Source: Pseudoflavonifractor phocaeensis
GTDB taxonomy: Bacteria > Bacillota > Clostridia > Oscillospirales > Oscillospiraceae
Length of the DNA stretch: 64,000 nt
Direction of reading: 5' to 3'
NCBI RefSeq assembly: GCF_016901955.1
Contig: NZ_JACJLC010000003.1
Span: 1-64,000, forward strand
Shown: in pieces, positions 16,633 to 25,639 of the stretch
How positions within the stretch are numbered: position 1 is the stretch's first letter
Layout: the number at the start of each line of letters is the position of its first letter
Made by a program: the position numbers and the translations under genes
The notes under the pieces: generated by a model
The model's input: only the letters and a program-made list of their open reading frames with translations
What the model was told of the DNA's origin: nothing
The model's database searches: none

Positions 16633-17066
16633 CCGGATGCACACTCCGTTCTCTCCAGCGCCGCCATGCGCCGCTCCGCTCTCTGTCGTTCCAGCGCCAG
16701 GTCAGCTGCGTGGAGCTGCCGCGCATAGAACTGTTCGATGGACATCTGGATGGGCAGGATGTAGTAACGCAGACAGCCGTTGAGGGTGCGGCCGTCCCGG
16801 GTGGTGACGGTGGTGCGCTCCGTCCGGATCAGACCCCGGCCCTCCAGCTCGGTCACATACTTGCGCACCGTGTTGACGCTCATCCCCACCGCTTCTCCGA
16901 TGGTCCGGTAGCTGGCCACACACTGGTAGGTCTTTCGGTCCTCCCGGTGGAGGAGAAATCCGTAGACTGCAATTGCCCCGGCGGACAGTCCCAGGGAGAA
17001 GATCTCGTTGGGGAGGGGGAAGTAGTTCTTGATGGGATCCCGCTTGGGCCAGTGCTGTTTTCTCAT
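16626..17066 (-). CDS. Winged-HTH protein, replication-initiator-like
   Basis: The protein has 146 residues. The start RKQHWPKRDPIKNYFPLPNEIFSLGLSAGAIAVYGFLL is like RepA_N-type initiator proteins. It is followed by a clear winged helix (SYRTIGEAVGMSVNTVRKYVTELEGRGLI). Proteins of this kind on clostridial elements are annotated either as replication initiators or as HTH regulators, and the sequence does not settle it. The ATG at 17066 overlaps the stop of the preceding gene as ATGA. Confidence 0.7.
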   Translation of the reverse strand: MRKQHWPKRDPIKNYFPLPNEIFSLGLSAGAIAVYGFLLHREDRKTYQCVASYRTIGEAVGMSVNTVRKYVTELEGRGLIRTERTTVTTRDGRTLNGCLRYYILPIQMSIEQFYARQLHAADLALERQRAERRMAALERTECASGC

Positions 17067-17272
17067 TTGGCACCTCCCGACTGTCCCTCCGCCCACTGAA
17101 TGAACTTCTCTTTCGGAACTACCATACGGCTCCCCACCCGCAGCGTGGGGAAGCCGGGGTCATTGAGCAGCTCGTAGGCGGTGGAGATGGACACGCCCAG
17201 CACCTGCGCCACCATCCTGGCGTTGAGGAACAGGGGCAGGTCGTCGTAGGATTTGTAGACAGACAGTTTCAA
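17063..17272 (-). CDS. Excisionase-like HTH protein
   Basis: The 69-residue protein, DDLPLFLNARMVAQVLGVSISTAYELLNDPGFPTLRVGSRMVVPKEKFIQW, is a MerR/excisionase-type winged helix. It starts at TTG 17272 with GGAGG 9 nt upstream. It is the first gene of the minus-strand operon. On an element carrying tyrosine recombinases it may direct excision or regulate the operon. Confidence 0.75.
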   Translation of the reverse strand: MKLSVYKSYDDLPLFLNARMVAQVLGVSISTAYELLNDPGFPTLRVGSRMVVPKEKFIQWAEGQSGGAK

Positions 17273-17315
17273 TGTTTAGTACCTCCGGTATTTCAAATTC
17301 AGAGAAAAAATTCTT

Positions 17316-17417
17316 GCGTTTCGGAGGTCTCTCTGTTAAACTGGGACACAGATCAGGCTGTGTTTTCCGAAACGCGGCAGGCCGCTGAACTGTTGCAGCA
17401 GTTCGGCGGTCTTTTTT
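17316..17417 (+). ncRNA. Candidate structured RNA ending in an intrinsic terminator
   Basis: GCGTTTCGGA (17316-17325) pairs exactly with TCCGAAACGC (17366-17375). It encloses a second hairpin ACACAG/CTGTGT (17346-17363). Directly after, GGCCGCTGAACTG pairs with CAGTTCGGCGGTC and runs into six Ts (17380-17417). The arrangement suits a small RNA or an attenuator leader. It lies between the divergent excisionase-like and DUF6076 genes. From 17418 to 17774 I see no supported gene. Confidence 0.4.
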
Positions 17418-17774
17418 ACAGGAGCTGTCTTTTTAGATCTGTCTGGCCATGCACCATACCCGTTCCTGCCCTGCGGCCTTGTTTGACCAACACAGCGTTT
17501 TCTTCCCCTTGGTATGCTCGACCGCTCCTTCTATGACGGCGTCCTGGCATTACTTCTCTGGGGAGTATCGTCTCTGATGATGGGTATTCGGTTTTCAAGG
17601 TGCCGTTCCGAATGTTTGGGACCAATTCCCCGTTGACAATCGGATTTGCGGGTGTTAGACTATTGTAAGATTATTTTGACAGCTCCTTTTCAACTGTATC
17701 GTAACATGATTTCCAGCCGCTGTCAAGACTATCTTAAAAATAATTTACGATTGTCTATTTCGGAGGACGCCGAC

Positions 17775-18752
17775 ATGTGGTATGCCAAGATGTACTTCTC
17801 TGAGAAAAAAGAGGTTTTCCAATTTGATAGCCACGGGGTTCAGGGCGTTCCCTCGACCTACGAGGAATTCCCGTTCCTGGAGAGCCTGCTGTCTTTTCTG
17901 GAGGCGGACTGTAAGGAGCTGGAGCCCCTGCTGCGGCGGGCTTATGAGAATTGGTCCCTTCTGATCGACAGGGATGATAGAGATGCTGGGGTCCGTACCT
18001 TGATGGACCTGGGTGACCTTGGGAGCCGGCATATCTACCTGCATCTTCTGTATGTGCGCTGGTTTGAGCGGTTTGGACGAATGGGGATCACCCAGGACCG
18101 GGGAAGCAGGGAGGATCAGCAGATGCTGGAGGAGCTGCAGAGCCTTCCGAAGCAGCTCCCACTGTATCAGCAGCAGGTACAGCGTTTCTTTGATCTCGTT
18201 TTGGATGTGGACAAGGCGGGGCGCGATCCCCAGCAGCAGGCATCGGCCCACTATCTCTACGATGCGCCCAAGGACCCGTCTCTGTTCTCCTTCCGGCCCA
18301 TCCCCCTCAGCTTTGAACCGGTGGAGCCGGGGCGGTGCTCGCCAGTCCTGTATCCCCTCCACATTTCGGACATGATCGACTACTCCCTGCGCAGCTGTGT
18401 GGAGCGTGGGATCACCGTCCGGCGGTGCAAGAACTGCGGCCGCTGGTTCCCACAGACCGGCCGGGTCAGCGCGGAGTACTGCGAGCGCCCGGTGGCCTCC
18501 GGCCAGCAGACCTGCCGGGAGGCCGGAGCCTTCCAGCAGTGGACCAAGAAGCAGTCCGACGACCCGGTGTTCAAGGCCTACCGCAAGGAATACAAGAAGC
18601 GGTTCGCCTGGATCAAGGCCGGCCGGATCACCGACGAGCAGTTCTACGCCTGGAGCGAACAGGCCAGAGAGATGAAAAAGAAATGCGACCGGGAAGTCAT
18701 CACTCTGGACGAGTTCCAGGATTGGCTGAAGAACGCAAAGGTGCCGCTCTGA
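17775..18752 (+). CDS. DUF6076 protein with C-terminal zinc-finger-like motif
   Basis: The protein has 325 residues. The N-terminal 200 are helical without a recognised motif. Then RRCKNCGRWFPQTGRVSAEYCER....CREAGA (about 218-250) gives four Cys in the spacing of a zinc ribbon, followed by a basic helical tail. The ATG at 17775 is chosen because GGAGG lies 9 nt upstream; the frame is open for 43 more codons without a site. Such proteins are common at one end of clostridial mobilizable elements. Function is unknown; nucleic-acid binding is likely from the zinc motif. Confidence 0.75.
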   Translation: MWYAKMYFSEKKEVFQFDSHGVQGVPSTYEEFPFLESLLSFLEADCKELEPLLRRAYENWSLLIDRDDRDAGVRTLMDLGDLGSRHIYLHLLYVRWFERFGRMGITQDRGSREDQQMLEELQSLPKQLPLYQQQVQRFFDLVLDVDKAGRDPQQQASAHYLYDAPKDPSLFSFRPIPLSFEPVEPGRCSPVLYPLHISDMIDYSLRSCVERGITVRRCKNCGRWFPQTGRVSAEYCERPVASGQQTCREAGAFQQWTKKQSDDPVFKAYRKEYKKRFAWIKAGRITDEQFYAWSEQAREMKKKCDREVITLDEFQDWLKNAKVPL

Positions 18753-18777
18753 TAGCGGCCTGTTTCAAAACGGAGAA

Positions 18778-18804
18778 AGGGACTGGCCGGAGGCCAGTCC
18801 CTTG
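18778..18804. terminator. Bidirectional terminator between DUF6076 gene and the defence operon
   Basis: AAGGGACTGGCC and GGCCAGTCCCTT form a perfect 12-bp stem with a 3-nt loop. It stands between converging transcripts: the DUF6076 gene on the plus strand and the long defence operon on the minus strand. Confidence 0.75.
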
Positions 18805-18870
18805 TATTCTTTGACTCGGCGATGCAGTTTTTGATGGGGTCATATGTGCTTAGACTCTCTATTTCCGAGT

Positions 18871-19248
18871 CTATGACTCCGTCTCATAGGGCCAGGTGCT
18901 GATGCCGCCGAATTCGTAGATGTTGGTGTAGCCCAGTTCTGCCAGAGCAGAGGATGCCGTCTTGCTGCGGTTCCCACTGCGGCAGTAGACCAGAACGGTG
19001 GAATCCTTTTCGGGGATCACCTCGGTGGCGGTGTCTTCGTCGATGCTTCCCACTGGCAACAACACTGCGCCGGGGATGTGGCCGCTGTCGTACTCGTCCT
19101 GCTCCCGCACATCCAGGATGATGACTTCCTGGGTGTCCATCATCTCTTTGGCCTCCTCCTGGGTGATCTGCTGGTAGCCATCCGTAGAGTTTCCACTGCA
19201 CCCAGTCAACAGCAGAAAAGATAAGAGTATAGGCAGGATCTGTTTCAT
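18871..19248 (-). CDS. Rhodanese-domain lipoprotein
   Basis: The protein has 125 residues. A signal peptide with lipobox LLTGC (cleavage before Cys17) is followed by one rhodanese domain: EVIILDVREQDEYDSGHIPGAVLLP and the active-site loop YCRSGNRSKTA with the persulfide-forming Cys. It should be anchored outside the membrane and carry sulfane sulfur or act as a thiol-binding module. Its ATG overlaps the stop of the SGNH gene by 4 bp, so it is the last gene of the long minus-strand operon. Confidence 0.88.
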   Translation of the reverse strand: MKQILPILLSFLLLTGCSGNSTDGYQQITQEEAKEMMDTQEVIILDVREQDEYDSGHIPGAVLLPVGSIDEDTATEVIPEKDSTVLVYCRSGNRSKTASSALAELGYTNIYEFGGISTWPYETES

Positions 19249-19778
19249 TTGACCACCTCCAGAAGTCCGGCGGCAAAGGCTCTGTGCCCCTGCTCCGTAA
19301 AGTGGACGCCGTCATAGGCCAAAGAAATGTCCCACTTCCCAGCGTCGGCAAAGCGGATGCCCAACTGTTCTGTCAGGTTCTGACAGAGCCGGGCAAAGGT
19401 GTGAGAATCGTCAATGAGCTGCTGATCCGGCACCCACGCGCCCCGCTTCACCGGCGGCGGGGCGATCAGCAAAATCTTGCTTCGATTCAGGGATATGCCG
19501 GAGAGAAACCGCTTCAGACTCACGGCGGCCTGTTCCGGGCTTCTGCCTTGGAGCAGGTCGTTGGTCCCCAGCATGACGATCAGCAGATCGGTGTCAGCAG
19601 GGAAAGCAAGAGCAGCAGAAGGGATCTCCCGGCCGTTCTGACCCATGTTGGAGATTGACCACCCGGTCTCCATAGCCAGGATGTCCACCCACCGGCTGTC
19701 CGGATCATAGCGGCCGCCCAGATAGGAGCGGGGATCGTAGCCGTAGGTGTTGGAGTCGCCAAAACAGATGACGTTCAT
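19245..19778 (-). CDS. SGNH/GDSL hydrolase (lysophospholipase L1-like)
   Basis: The protein has 177 residues. All four SGNH blocks are visible: ICFGDSNTYG (nucleophile Ser), NMGQNGREI (Gly block), VMLGTNDLL (Asn block) and YDGVHFTEQGH (Asp/His). There is no signal peptide. GAGG before the ATG at 19778 sets the start. It follows the NAM7-type helicase gene by 47 bp on the same strand and overlaps the rhodanese gene by 4 bp. Substrate unknown; an esterase acting on lipid or acyl-sugar is usual for the family. Confidence 0.85.
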   Translation of the reverse strand: MNVICFGDSNTYGYDPRSYLGGRYDPDSRWVDILAMETGWSISNMGQNGREIPSAALAFPADTDLLIVMLGTNDLLQGRSPEQAAVSLKRFLSGISLNRSKILLIAPPPVKRGAWVPDQQLIDDSHTFARLCQNLTEQLGIRFADAGKWDISLAYDGVHFTEQGHRAFAAGLLEVVK

Positions 19779-19825
19779 TTGGTATTTCCTCTTCTCTGCG
19801 TGATATCGGGGGAGCTTCGATAGAC

Positions 19826-22549
19826 TCATTGCCCTATGGAGATCGTTGCTCTCAGCTCCCGTTCAAGCCGTTCTTTCTCTCCGCTTTCATCTGTCCGGAG
19901 CCGCAGTAGCGGAATACCGCATAGTTCAAAAATACGGTTTTTCTTTTCATCTCTGTCTGCCTGGGTGCTTCCTGCAGCGTGAAACGCGACTCCATCTACC
20001 TCTACTGCCAGCAGAGGAGACTTGTCCATCCTGCGGAACAAGAGAAAGTCCACATGGGTCAGGGGATTGCGGGCGTATGCGGTTTCCTCCTCTGTCAACA
20101 TGGAGTAGTCTTTCACCAGATTGACCAACGACACATGGACTGCACAGTCCACAAAAGAAAACTCTTCCTTCTGGAGAACATCCTGGATCACAGCATAGAG
20201 AAGATTTTCCGAGTCATATTCCGAAACTCGCCCATGCTTTTTCAGAAAAGCCCGCCGTTGCTCGGCGTACCCCTGATAGAGCAAGTCAAAAACGGAGTAG
20301 ACCGAACTCTCAATCACCGCACAGTTGTTGTACTCGATATAGCGGGCCAGATCACCGTAGTTAGTCCGATCATTTTGTGGATCCTGAGAGGTGATAACAG
20401 TTAGAGATTTGACAGCCCGAGATACCGCCACATTCAGCATTCTGGGGTCATCCACAAAGTCGGTAATAACATTATCCACCGAGGTGAGAATGATGGTGTC
20501 CTTTTCCCGGCCCTGGAACTTATGGACGGTAGCCACTTCCAGGTCCTTGCCCAGCTGTGTTTGAATTGCCGCCACCTGATCTCTGTATGGTGTAATGATG
20601 CCGATACTCGCATACCCTTGTCTCGCCAGACTTGGAAGCACCTCCTGCCGGATCACGTCGATCTGTCTTTGGTTCAAATGACCACGGGCGTGGTTGCCAG
20701 GCGCTGTCCGATACATGGTCAGGACATCCGGCTCTTCATGGTCCTCTGTCATGACGATGAGCTTCCCACCGTAGAATTTCTGGTTGCAGAAATTGATGAT
20801 TTTGGGATGGCAGCGATAGTGTTCCCGCAGGAGAACCGTGGGAGCCTCCGGCCATGTGGCAATGGCAGAGGAGAGCAGACTGTGGGCAGAGAAATGGTAG
20901 ATCTCCGGAAGAGAATACCGCGACCAGACCGCCTCGCTGTCCTGGAAGTTTTTGCTGTCCAGCACATTGGGAAGCTGCTGGAGATCTCCCACAATGACGA
21001 TGTTGCGAGCGCAGGCAAGAGCCAGTACACCAGTGGCCAGATCTACCTGGGACGCCTCGTCCACGATCAGGTAGTCATAAATATGTTCAAAGTTTAGTGT
21101 TCCTTTAATGGAGTAAGTCGTACTTAAGATCACTGGATACTCCCGATTAAATTCCCTGGACTTTCCGCGAAAATCCCGTATCTCAAAGCGTCGACGTGGT
21201 TTCCGCCAATCGAATCTTTCGCTCAGTTCCGCCTGGAACAACCGCAGAGACTTTTCCGTCAGTTCTGCCATCTTTTCGTCAAATGCATATTGCTCCAGCT
21301 TCTTCTCCAGTTGAGCCCGCTCTTCCGTCAATTCTTGTCGGCGCACCACATAGAATTGCCGCTGAAGGTACGGAATCACCAGTTCTGGCGTCTGAAGGAA
21401 CACTTTCAGCGCACTGCGATTGAAGCGAAAGAGAATGGATATCTTTTGGAGCAGACCCAATTTACTCTCCTGCCGGGCATGCTGCTCGCACTCTAACCAC
21501 AGGGATAAAATCTTTTGGGAGGAGAGACCCTTCACCTCATTCTTTGGTGCCTGGGCATAGGTGTTGTAGTACTCACTAAAATAGTGTTGTTCCGGCGTCA
21601 GTTGGAGGAGTTCCTGTTCAACGGCAGCAATGCGGTTCTTCGCATTGAGCATCTCGCTGAGTTCTTTGGAGAGAACAGTTATCTCCTGGTCCAGCTGTGA
21701 CTTCTCCTCCTGCTCCAGAACCCAAGCCGACATATCGGGGTATTGGCCGGTCTGTGCCTCCAGAAAATGCTCCTTATTGGCACGACTCCCCAGAAAAGCA
21801 GTCAGAAACGAGAGCCCCTTCTTCTCCAATTTTTCCGCTACATTCAAGGTGGCGGAGTTATTGTTAGAGACAACAGCTACCGTATGACCATTTCGAACCG
21901 CATTGGAGATGATATTTAGAATGGTCTGTGTCTTTCCGGTACCGGGAGGTCCCTGGATGATGCTGACCTGGGAGGAAAGGGCGTTCTCCACCGCTGTTTT
22001 CTGGCTTTGGTTCAGACCAAAGGGGTAGATGACTGCCTCAGGGAGCGCCCGCACTGCGGGTTTCTTGGAAGAATCTAAATAGCAGGACAGCACGGTTACG
22101 TCGCTGACACTTTTGATCCGCTCATACTGGGCACTCAGGATGTTGAGACCACCTTCGGCTACCAGACTGACCGCCGCTGCTGTTTCTTTGAAGTATTCAA
22201 AAACGCCCGCTTGCTTCTGATTCGTCAGGCAGTTTTTCAGGAGTTCCACTTGGCTTTTGGGGTATGTAAGGGCCTTTTTTCCTGTTCGTAGAAAACGGTA
22301 AAAGGGGCCAAAATCCAGAATCACATCAACCTGCGAAAGAGGATTTCCGTTCACGGCAATAATGAACTGCGATGGATCAATCCGGTTCTGTACCTTCAGA
22401 AGCTGTACTTTTTCGGCATGGTAGCGATAGGACTTTGGAGAATTGGCATAGATTACCTCGCACATACCGTTCTGAAAACGGAAGCTGGCGACGGAGTCGG
22501 TTTTATCCTGGCCATTGATTAAAATCAGGTATTGTTCTCCGTTCACCAT
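19826..22549 (-). CDS. Upf1/NAM7-type SF1 helicase with C-terminal DUF2726-like nuclease domain
   Basis: The protein has 907 residues. Helicase motifs: IIQGPPGTGKTQT (Walker A, about 199-211), YDYLIVDEASQVDLAT (motif II), IVIVGDLQQLPN (III), REHYRCHPKI (IV), IGIITPYRDQV, VATVHKFQGREKDTIIL (V) and LNVAVSRAV (VI). The last ~100 residues hold HVDFLLFRR....LLAVEVDGVAFH, a D..ExD/K core like DUF2726 / PD-(D/E)xK nucleases. GGAGG before the ATG at 22549. The gene lies 24 bp behind the type III Res gene. Helicases of this class with nuclease tails occur in several phage-defence systems. Confidence 0.85.
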   Translation of the reverse strand: MVNGEQYLILINGQDKTDSVASFRFQNGMCEVIYANSPKSYRYHAEKVQLLKVQNRIDPSQFIIAVNGNPLSQVDVILDFGPFYRFLRTGKKALTYPKSQVELLKNCLTNQKQAGVFEYFKETAAAVSLVAEGGLNILSAQYERIKSVSDVTVLSCYLDSSKKPAVRALPEAVIYPFGLNQSQKTAVENALSSQVSIIQGPPGTGKTQTILNIISNAVRNGHTVAVVSNNNSATLNVAEKLEKKGLSFLTAFLGSRANKEHFLEAQTGQYPDMSAWVLEQEEKSQLDQEITVLSKELSEMLNAKNRIAAVEQELLQLTPEQHYFSEYYNTYAQAPKNEVKGLSSQKILSLWLECEQHARQESKLGLLQKISILFRFNRSALKVFLQTPELVIPYLQRQFYVVRRQELTEERAQLEKKLEQYAFDEKMAELTEKSLRLFQAELSERFDWRKPRRRFEIRDFRGKSREFNREYPVILSTTYSIKGTLNFEHIYDYLIVDEASQVDLATGVLALACARNIVIVGDLQQLPNVLDSKNFQDSEAVWSRYSLPEIYHFSAHSLLSSAIATWPEAPTVLLREHYRCHPKIINFCNQKFYGGKLIVMTEDHEEPDVLTMYRTAPGNHARGHLNQRQIDVIRQEVLPSLARQGYASIGIITPYRDQVAAIQTQLGKDLEVATVHKFQGREKDTIILTSVDNVITDFVDDPRMLNVAVSRAVKSLTVITSQDPQNDRTNYGDLARYIEYNNCAVIESSVYSVFDLLYQGYAEQRRAFLKKHGRVSEYDSENLLYAVIQDVLQKEEFSFVDCAVHVSLVNLVKDYSMLTEEETAYARNPLTHVDFLLFRRMDKSPLLAVEVDGVAFHAAGSTQADRDEKKNRIFELCGIPLLRLRTDESGEKERLERELRATISIGQ

Positions 22550-22573
22550 GCTCTTCCTCCGTATCATGCAATT

Positions 22574-25500
22574 TTACCGCATCACTTTGTCCAATAGAGC
22601 CTGATATCCATCGATTACATCATAGACTACATCTCCGCTGCTGATAGCCTTAAAGTGCTCTCTTGCACAGTGAATCTTGGCCTTTTCAATATCCCGCAGT
22701 TGCATAGATCGCATGGAACCCTTGGTCTCCGCCACAAAATAGATGTGTTTCACCTTTCCTTCATAAAAGGCGATGGCCCAATCCGGATTATAGCGGCCCA
22801 CCGGCGTGGAGATGTAAAACCCATCCGGTAGTTTCACATAGACGGCCACATGGGAGTCGACATCCAAGTCTTTGGCAAAATCCCGCTCGTTTGTGGAGTC
22901 ATAGAGGATATGGTCATAGAGGTGCTTGTCCGCCTTCATAGCATTGGTACCAAGCCTGCCTTTCAGCGTCGGCTCAGTAAACACATCTGTGTCATAGCGG
23001 TCATCCAGGACGTGATAGGTGATGTGCTGAATGATGGCGGTGGCCTTCTGATCGTTGATAAGAGATGATGCGTTTATAATGAACTCCTCTGGGTTTTCCC
23101 GGAACTGGTTGAACACCGCCGGTTGAATCCCGGTCAGAATGGCGATTATTGCTTTGCGGGTCAGGCTGGTTTCCTCAACCAGTTTGCCTACCAGGTCATA
23201 CTTCACAGCACTGTTCGCTCGTACCTGTTTATCCTGGGAGTACATCTCGGATTTCTTTTTAGAGAAGGAACTCCCCTCCAGCAGCGATTCCTTGGATTTG
23301 ACTTCTTCCATGGAACCACTCTCTACCCTAAAATAGATTTTGGAAACTCGCAGATCCTTATCAAGAGATTGAATGGCTTTTTGGATTAGCTCTTGGGTGT
23401 CAAAGTCCACCACATAGACGGACTTGCTGTTGATCCGGGACCAGAGGGCCTTGAACTCCGGCATGGCCAGTTTGTCCGGGTCCACCTGGAGCTCCACATT
23501 GTTGCTCCGGGCATTCTCCGGCTTCAGGGCGCTGTCACTGTACACGAAGTCCAGAATCGCCAGGACGGAGTCGGCGCAGTCAGCGGCTTCTTCTGCAATC
23601 TTTACTTGGTTGTTGGCCTTGTCCGCAAAGTATTTGTCCGTCAGCGCACCCTTGCGGTCCACATAGCCGTTGATAATCAGGTCATAGCAGATGGCCTGGG
23701 CCAGCGCGGCGTCTACCACCTGCTCATTGCCAGAGACGTCCCGGAGGACCTTGCCCTGGAACAGTTCCGGGGTGACAGCCCTGGGCCGGTCCGCCACAGC
23801 CTCCGCCATCTCGGATTGGAGGCCCTTGGCGAAGCTGTCGTAGCTCTCGCTGGCGATGACGGTGAGGATGTTGATGTTGTGGACGTCGTTTCCCAGCACA
23901 TTGGCGTCCATGCGCTCGCCGTCCTGGTTGACGCACAGGCGGAGACCACGCCCCACTTCCTGGCGTTTCCGAACCTCGCTGCTGCTCTGTTTCAGTGTGC
24001 AGATCTGGAACACATTGGGGTTGTCCCAGCCCTCCCGCAGGGCGGAGTGAGAAAAGATAAACCGTACCGGGGACTTCTTGGGGTCTCGGTCCAGCAGCAA
24101 CTCCTTGTTTTTCATGATCAAGTCATAGGCGTCTTTGTCGTCGGAGGTTCGTTCCTTTTTATCGCCCAGCTTGCTGTCGGTCATGTGGCCCTTCTTGTCT
24201 ACAGAGAAATAGCCCGCATGGGTGTCCTCAGCCTTGATGGATTTCAGATACTTGAGGTATTCATCCTCCCCGATGCCCAGCTGCATAGTGGAGAGGATGT
24301 CGTTGTACTCCTCCTCGAACATCTCCGCGAAGATGCCGTTATGAGGCTGTCCGGCGGCGTCATACTGTTTATAGTGGGCCACCTCGTCGATGAAGAACAG
24401 GGACAGGACTTTGATGCCCTTGTAGAACAACTGCCGCTCCCGCTCGATATGGGAGAGGATGGTCTCCCGGATCTGGATGCGGCGGAGCTGCTCCTCGCTG
24501 ACCTTGCCCACCACATCCCCGGCGTAGAGCTTCACGCCGTTGAGAAATTCCAGGGAGTCATCCCGACCGTCGATGGCCTTCACCACGAAGCCGTTTTTGT
24601 ACTCCTCCAGTTTTGTGACCTCGCCGGAGTTGTCGTAGAGATTGTAGCCGATGCCCACCTTCCGGGAGATTTTTCGCAGGCCGGACTTCCCCATGTAGTC
24701 GAACTGGATGGTGGCGGTGGGGTCTGCCTTGGAGAGGTTGATCCCCTCCAGGTATACATAGCCGTCGGTGGCGGTGGAGCCGCTCTCGGTGATGCCCTTG
24801 ACGGCGATCTTTTTCACCAGCTTCTTGTTATAGGCCTCCATGGCGTCCAGCCGGTAGACCATGTTGTAGATGCTGTCGGAGCGGTGGGTGGCGGAGTAGC
24901 GTAGCGTGAAGAGGGGGTTGAACTCCTTCAGCCGCTCCCTGGTCTGCTTGCCCTCCACCGACTGGGGCTCGTCGATGATCAGGATGGGGTTGGTTTTGGC
25001 GATGATGTCGATGGGGCGGCGGGAGCGGAACTCGTCCAGCTTCATGTAAATGCGCCGGGCGTCCTTGCCCCGGGCGTTGAAAGCCTGGGAGTTGATGATC
25101 ATCACGTTGATGGAGCTGTCGGAGGCAAAGCGGTCGATCTCCGTCAGCTGGGCGGAGTTGTAGATGAAGAAGCGGATCTTCTTGCCATACTCCTCCGCGA
25201 AATGCTCCTGTGTCACCTGAAAGGACTTGTACACGCCCTCCCGGATGGCCACGCTGGGCACCACCACGATGAACTTGCTCCAGCCATAGTGCTGGTTCAG
25301 CTCGTACATGGTCTTGATGTAGGTGTAGGTCTTGCCCACGCCGGTCTCCATCTCGATGGTGAGATTGTACCGCCCCTCCAGCCGGGGAGAGGGAGCGATT
25401 TGGTTGGCCCGCTGGATCTTGTTCAGATGTTCCAGCACCACCTGGTCGCTGAGCTCCGGGACGATGGGCTCGTTGCGCCAGCCGGTGAAGCTCATCGCCT

Positions 25501-25636
25501 CCAGGGTGAGCTGGTGCGTGTCGGAGCCCCGGTCCATCAGATAGGTGGGGGTCAGGTAGGGTTGCCCGGCGAACACATCCACCACGGCCTTGGCGGCGTC
25601 AGCCTGAAATTTTTGGTGTTTGAATTGGAGTTTCAT
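22574..25636 (-). CDS. Type III restriction enzyme Res subunit
   Basis: Res is the ATP-dependent translocase/endonuclease of type III restriction-modification. The protein has 1020 residues. Motifs: IEMETGVGKTYTYIKTM (Walker A, about 93-109), ILIIDEPQ (motif II), FTLRYSATHR (III), REGWDNPNVFQ and QEVGRGLRLCVNQ (VI). The C-terminal nuclease core NPDWAIAFYEGKVKHIYFVAETKGS has the PD..ExK pattern. It lies 3 bp behind the DUF2971 gene and is separated from mod by that gene, whereas mod-res is normally adjacent. Length is usual for the family. Confidence 0.92.
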   Translation of the reverse strand: MKLQFKHQKFQADAAKAVVDVFAGQPYLTPTYLMDRGSDTHQLTLEAMSFTGWRNEPIVPELSDQVVLEHLNKIQRANQIAPSPRLEGRYNLTIEMETGVGKTYTYIKTMYELNQHYGWSKFIVVVPSVAIREGVYKSFQVTQEHFAEEYGKKIRFFIYNSAQLTEIDRFASDSSINVMIINSQAFNARGKDARRIYMKLDEFRSRRPIDIIAKTNPILIIDEPQSVEGKQTRERLKEFNPLFTLRYSATHRSDSIYNMVYRLDAMEAYNKKLVKKIAVKGITESGSTATDGYVYLEGINLSKADPTATIQFDYMGKSGLRKISRKVGIGYNLYDNSGEVTKLEEYKNGFVVKAIDGRDDSLEFLNGVKLYAGDVVGKVSEEQLRRIQIRETILSHIERERQLFYKGIKVLSLFFIDEVAHYKQYDAAGQPHNGIFAEMFEEEYNDILSTMQLGIGEDEYLKYLKSIKAEDTHAGYFSVDKKGHMTDSKLGDKKERTSDDKDAYDLIMKNKELLLDRDPKKSPVRFIFSHSALREGWDNPNVFQICTLKQSSSEVRKRQEVGRGLRLCVNQDGERMDANVLGNDVHNINILTVIASESYDSFAKGLQSEMAEAVADRPRAVTPELFQGKVLRDVSGNEQVVDAALAQAICYDLIINGYVDRKGALTDKYFADKANNQVKIAEEAADCADSVLAILDFVYSDSALKPENARSNNVELQVDPDKLAMPEFKALWSRINSKSVYVVDFDTQELIQKAIQSLDKDLRVSKIYFRVESGSMEEVKSKESLLEGSSFSKKKSEMYSQDKQVRANSAVKYDLVGKLVEETSLTRKAIIAILTGIQPAVFNQFRENPEEFIINASSLINDQKATAIIQHITYHVLDDRYDTDVFTEPTLKGRLGTNAMKADKHLYDHILYDSTNERDFAKDLDVDSHVAVYVKLPDGFYISTPVGRYNPDWAIAFYEGKVKHIYFVAETKGSMRSMQLRDIEKAKIHCAREHFKAISSGDVVYDVIDGYQALLDKVMR

Positions 25637-25639
25637 ACA

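Noticed and set aside
17416-17625. 69-codon minus-strand frame beside the candidate RNA
   Set aside because: It is Arg/Gly-rich without a ribosome site and its end overlaps the terminator.
18830-18870. Inverted relative of the GACCCCATATTTGACCACAG word
   Set aside because: Only the short piece GGGGTCATAT is shared, too little to count as a third copy.
23393-24904. 503-codon plus-strand frame inside the Res gene
   Set aside because: It is antisense to the conserved Res helicase motifs and has no recognisable domain.
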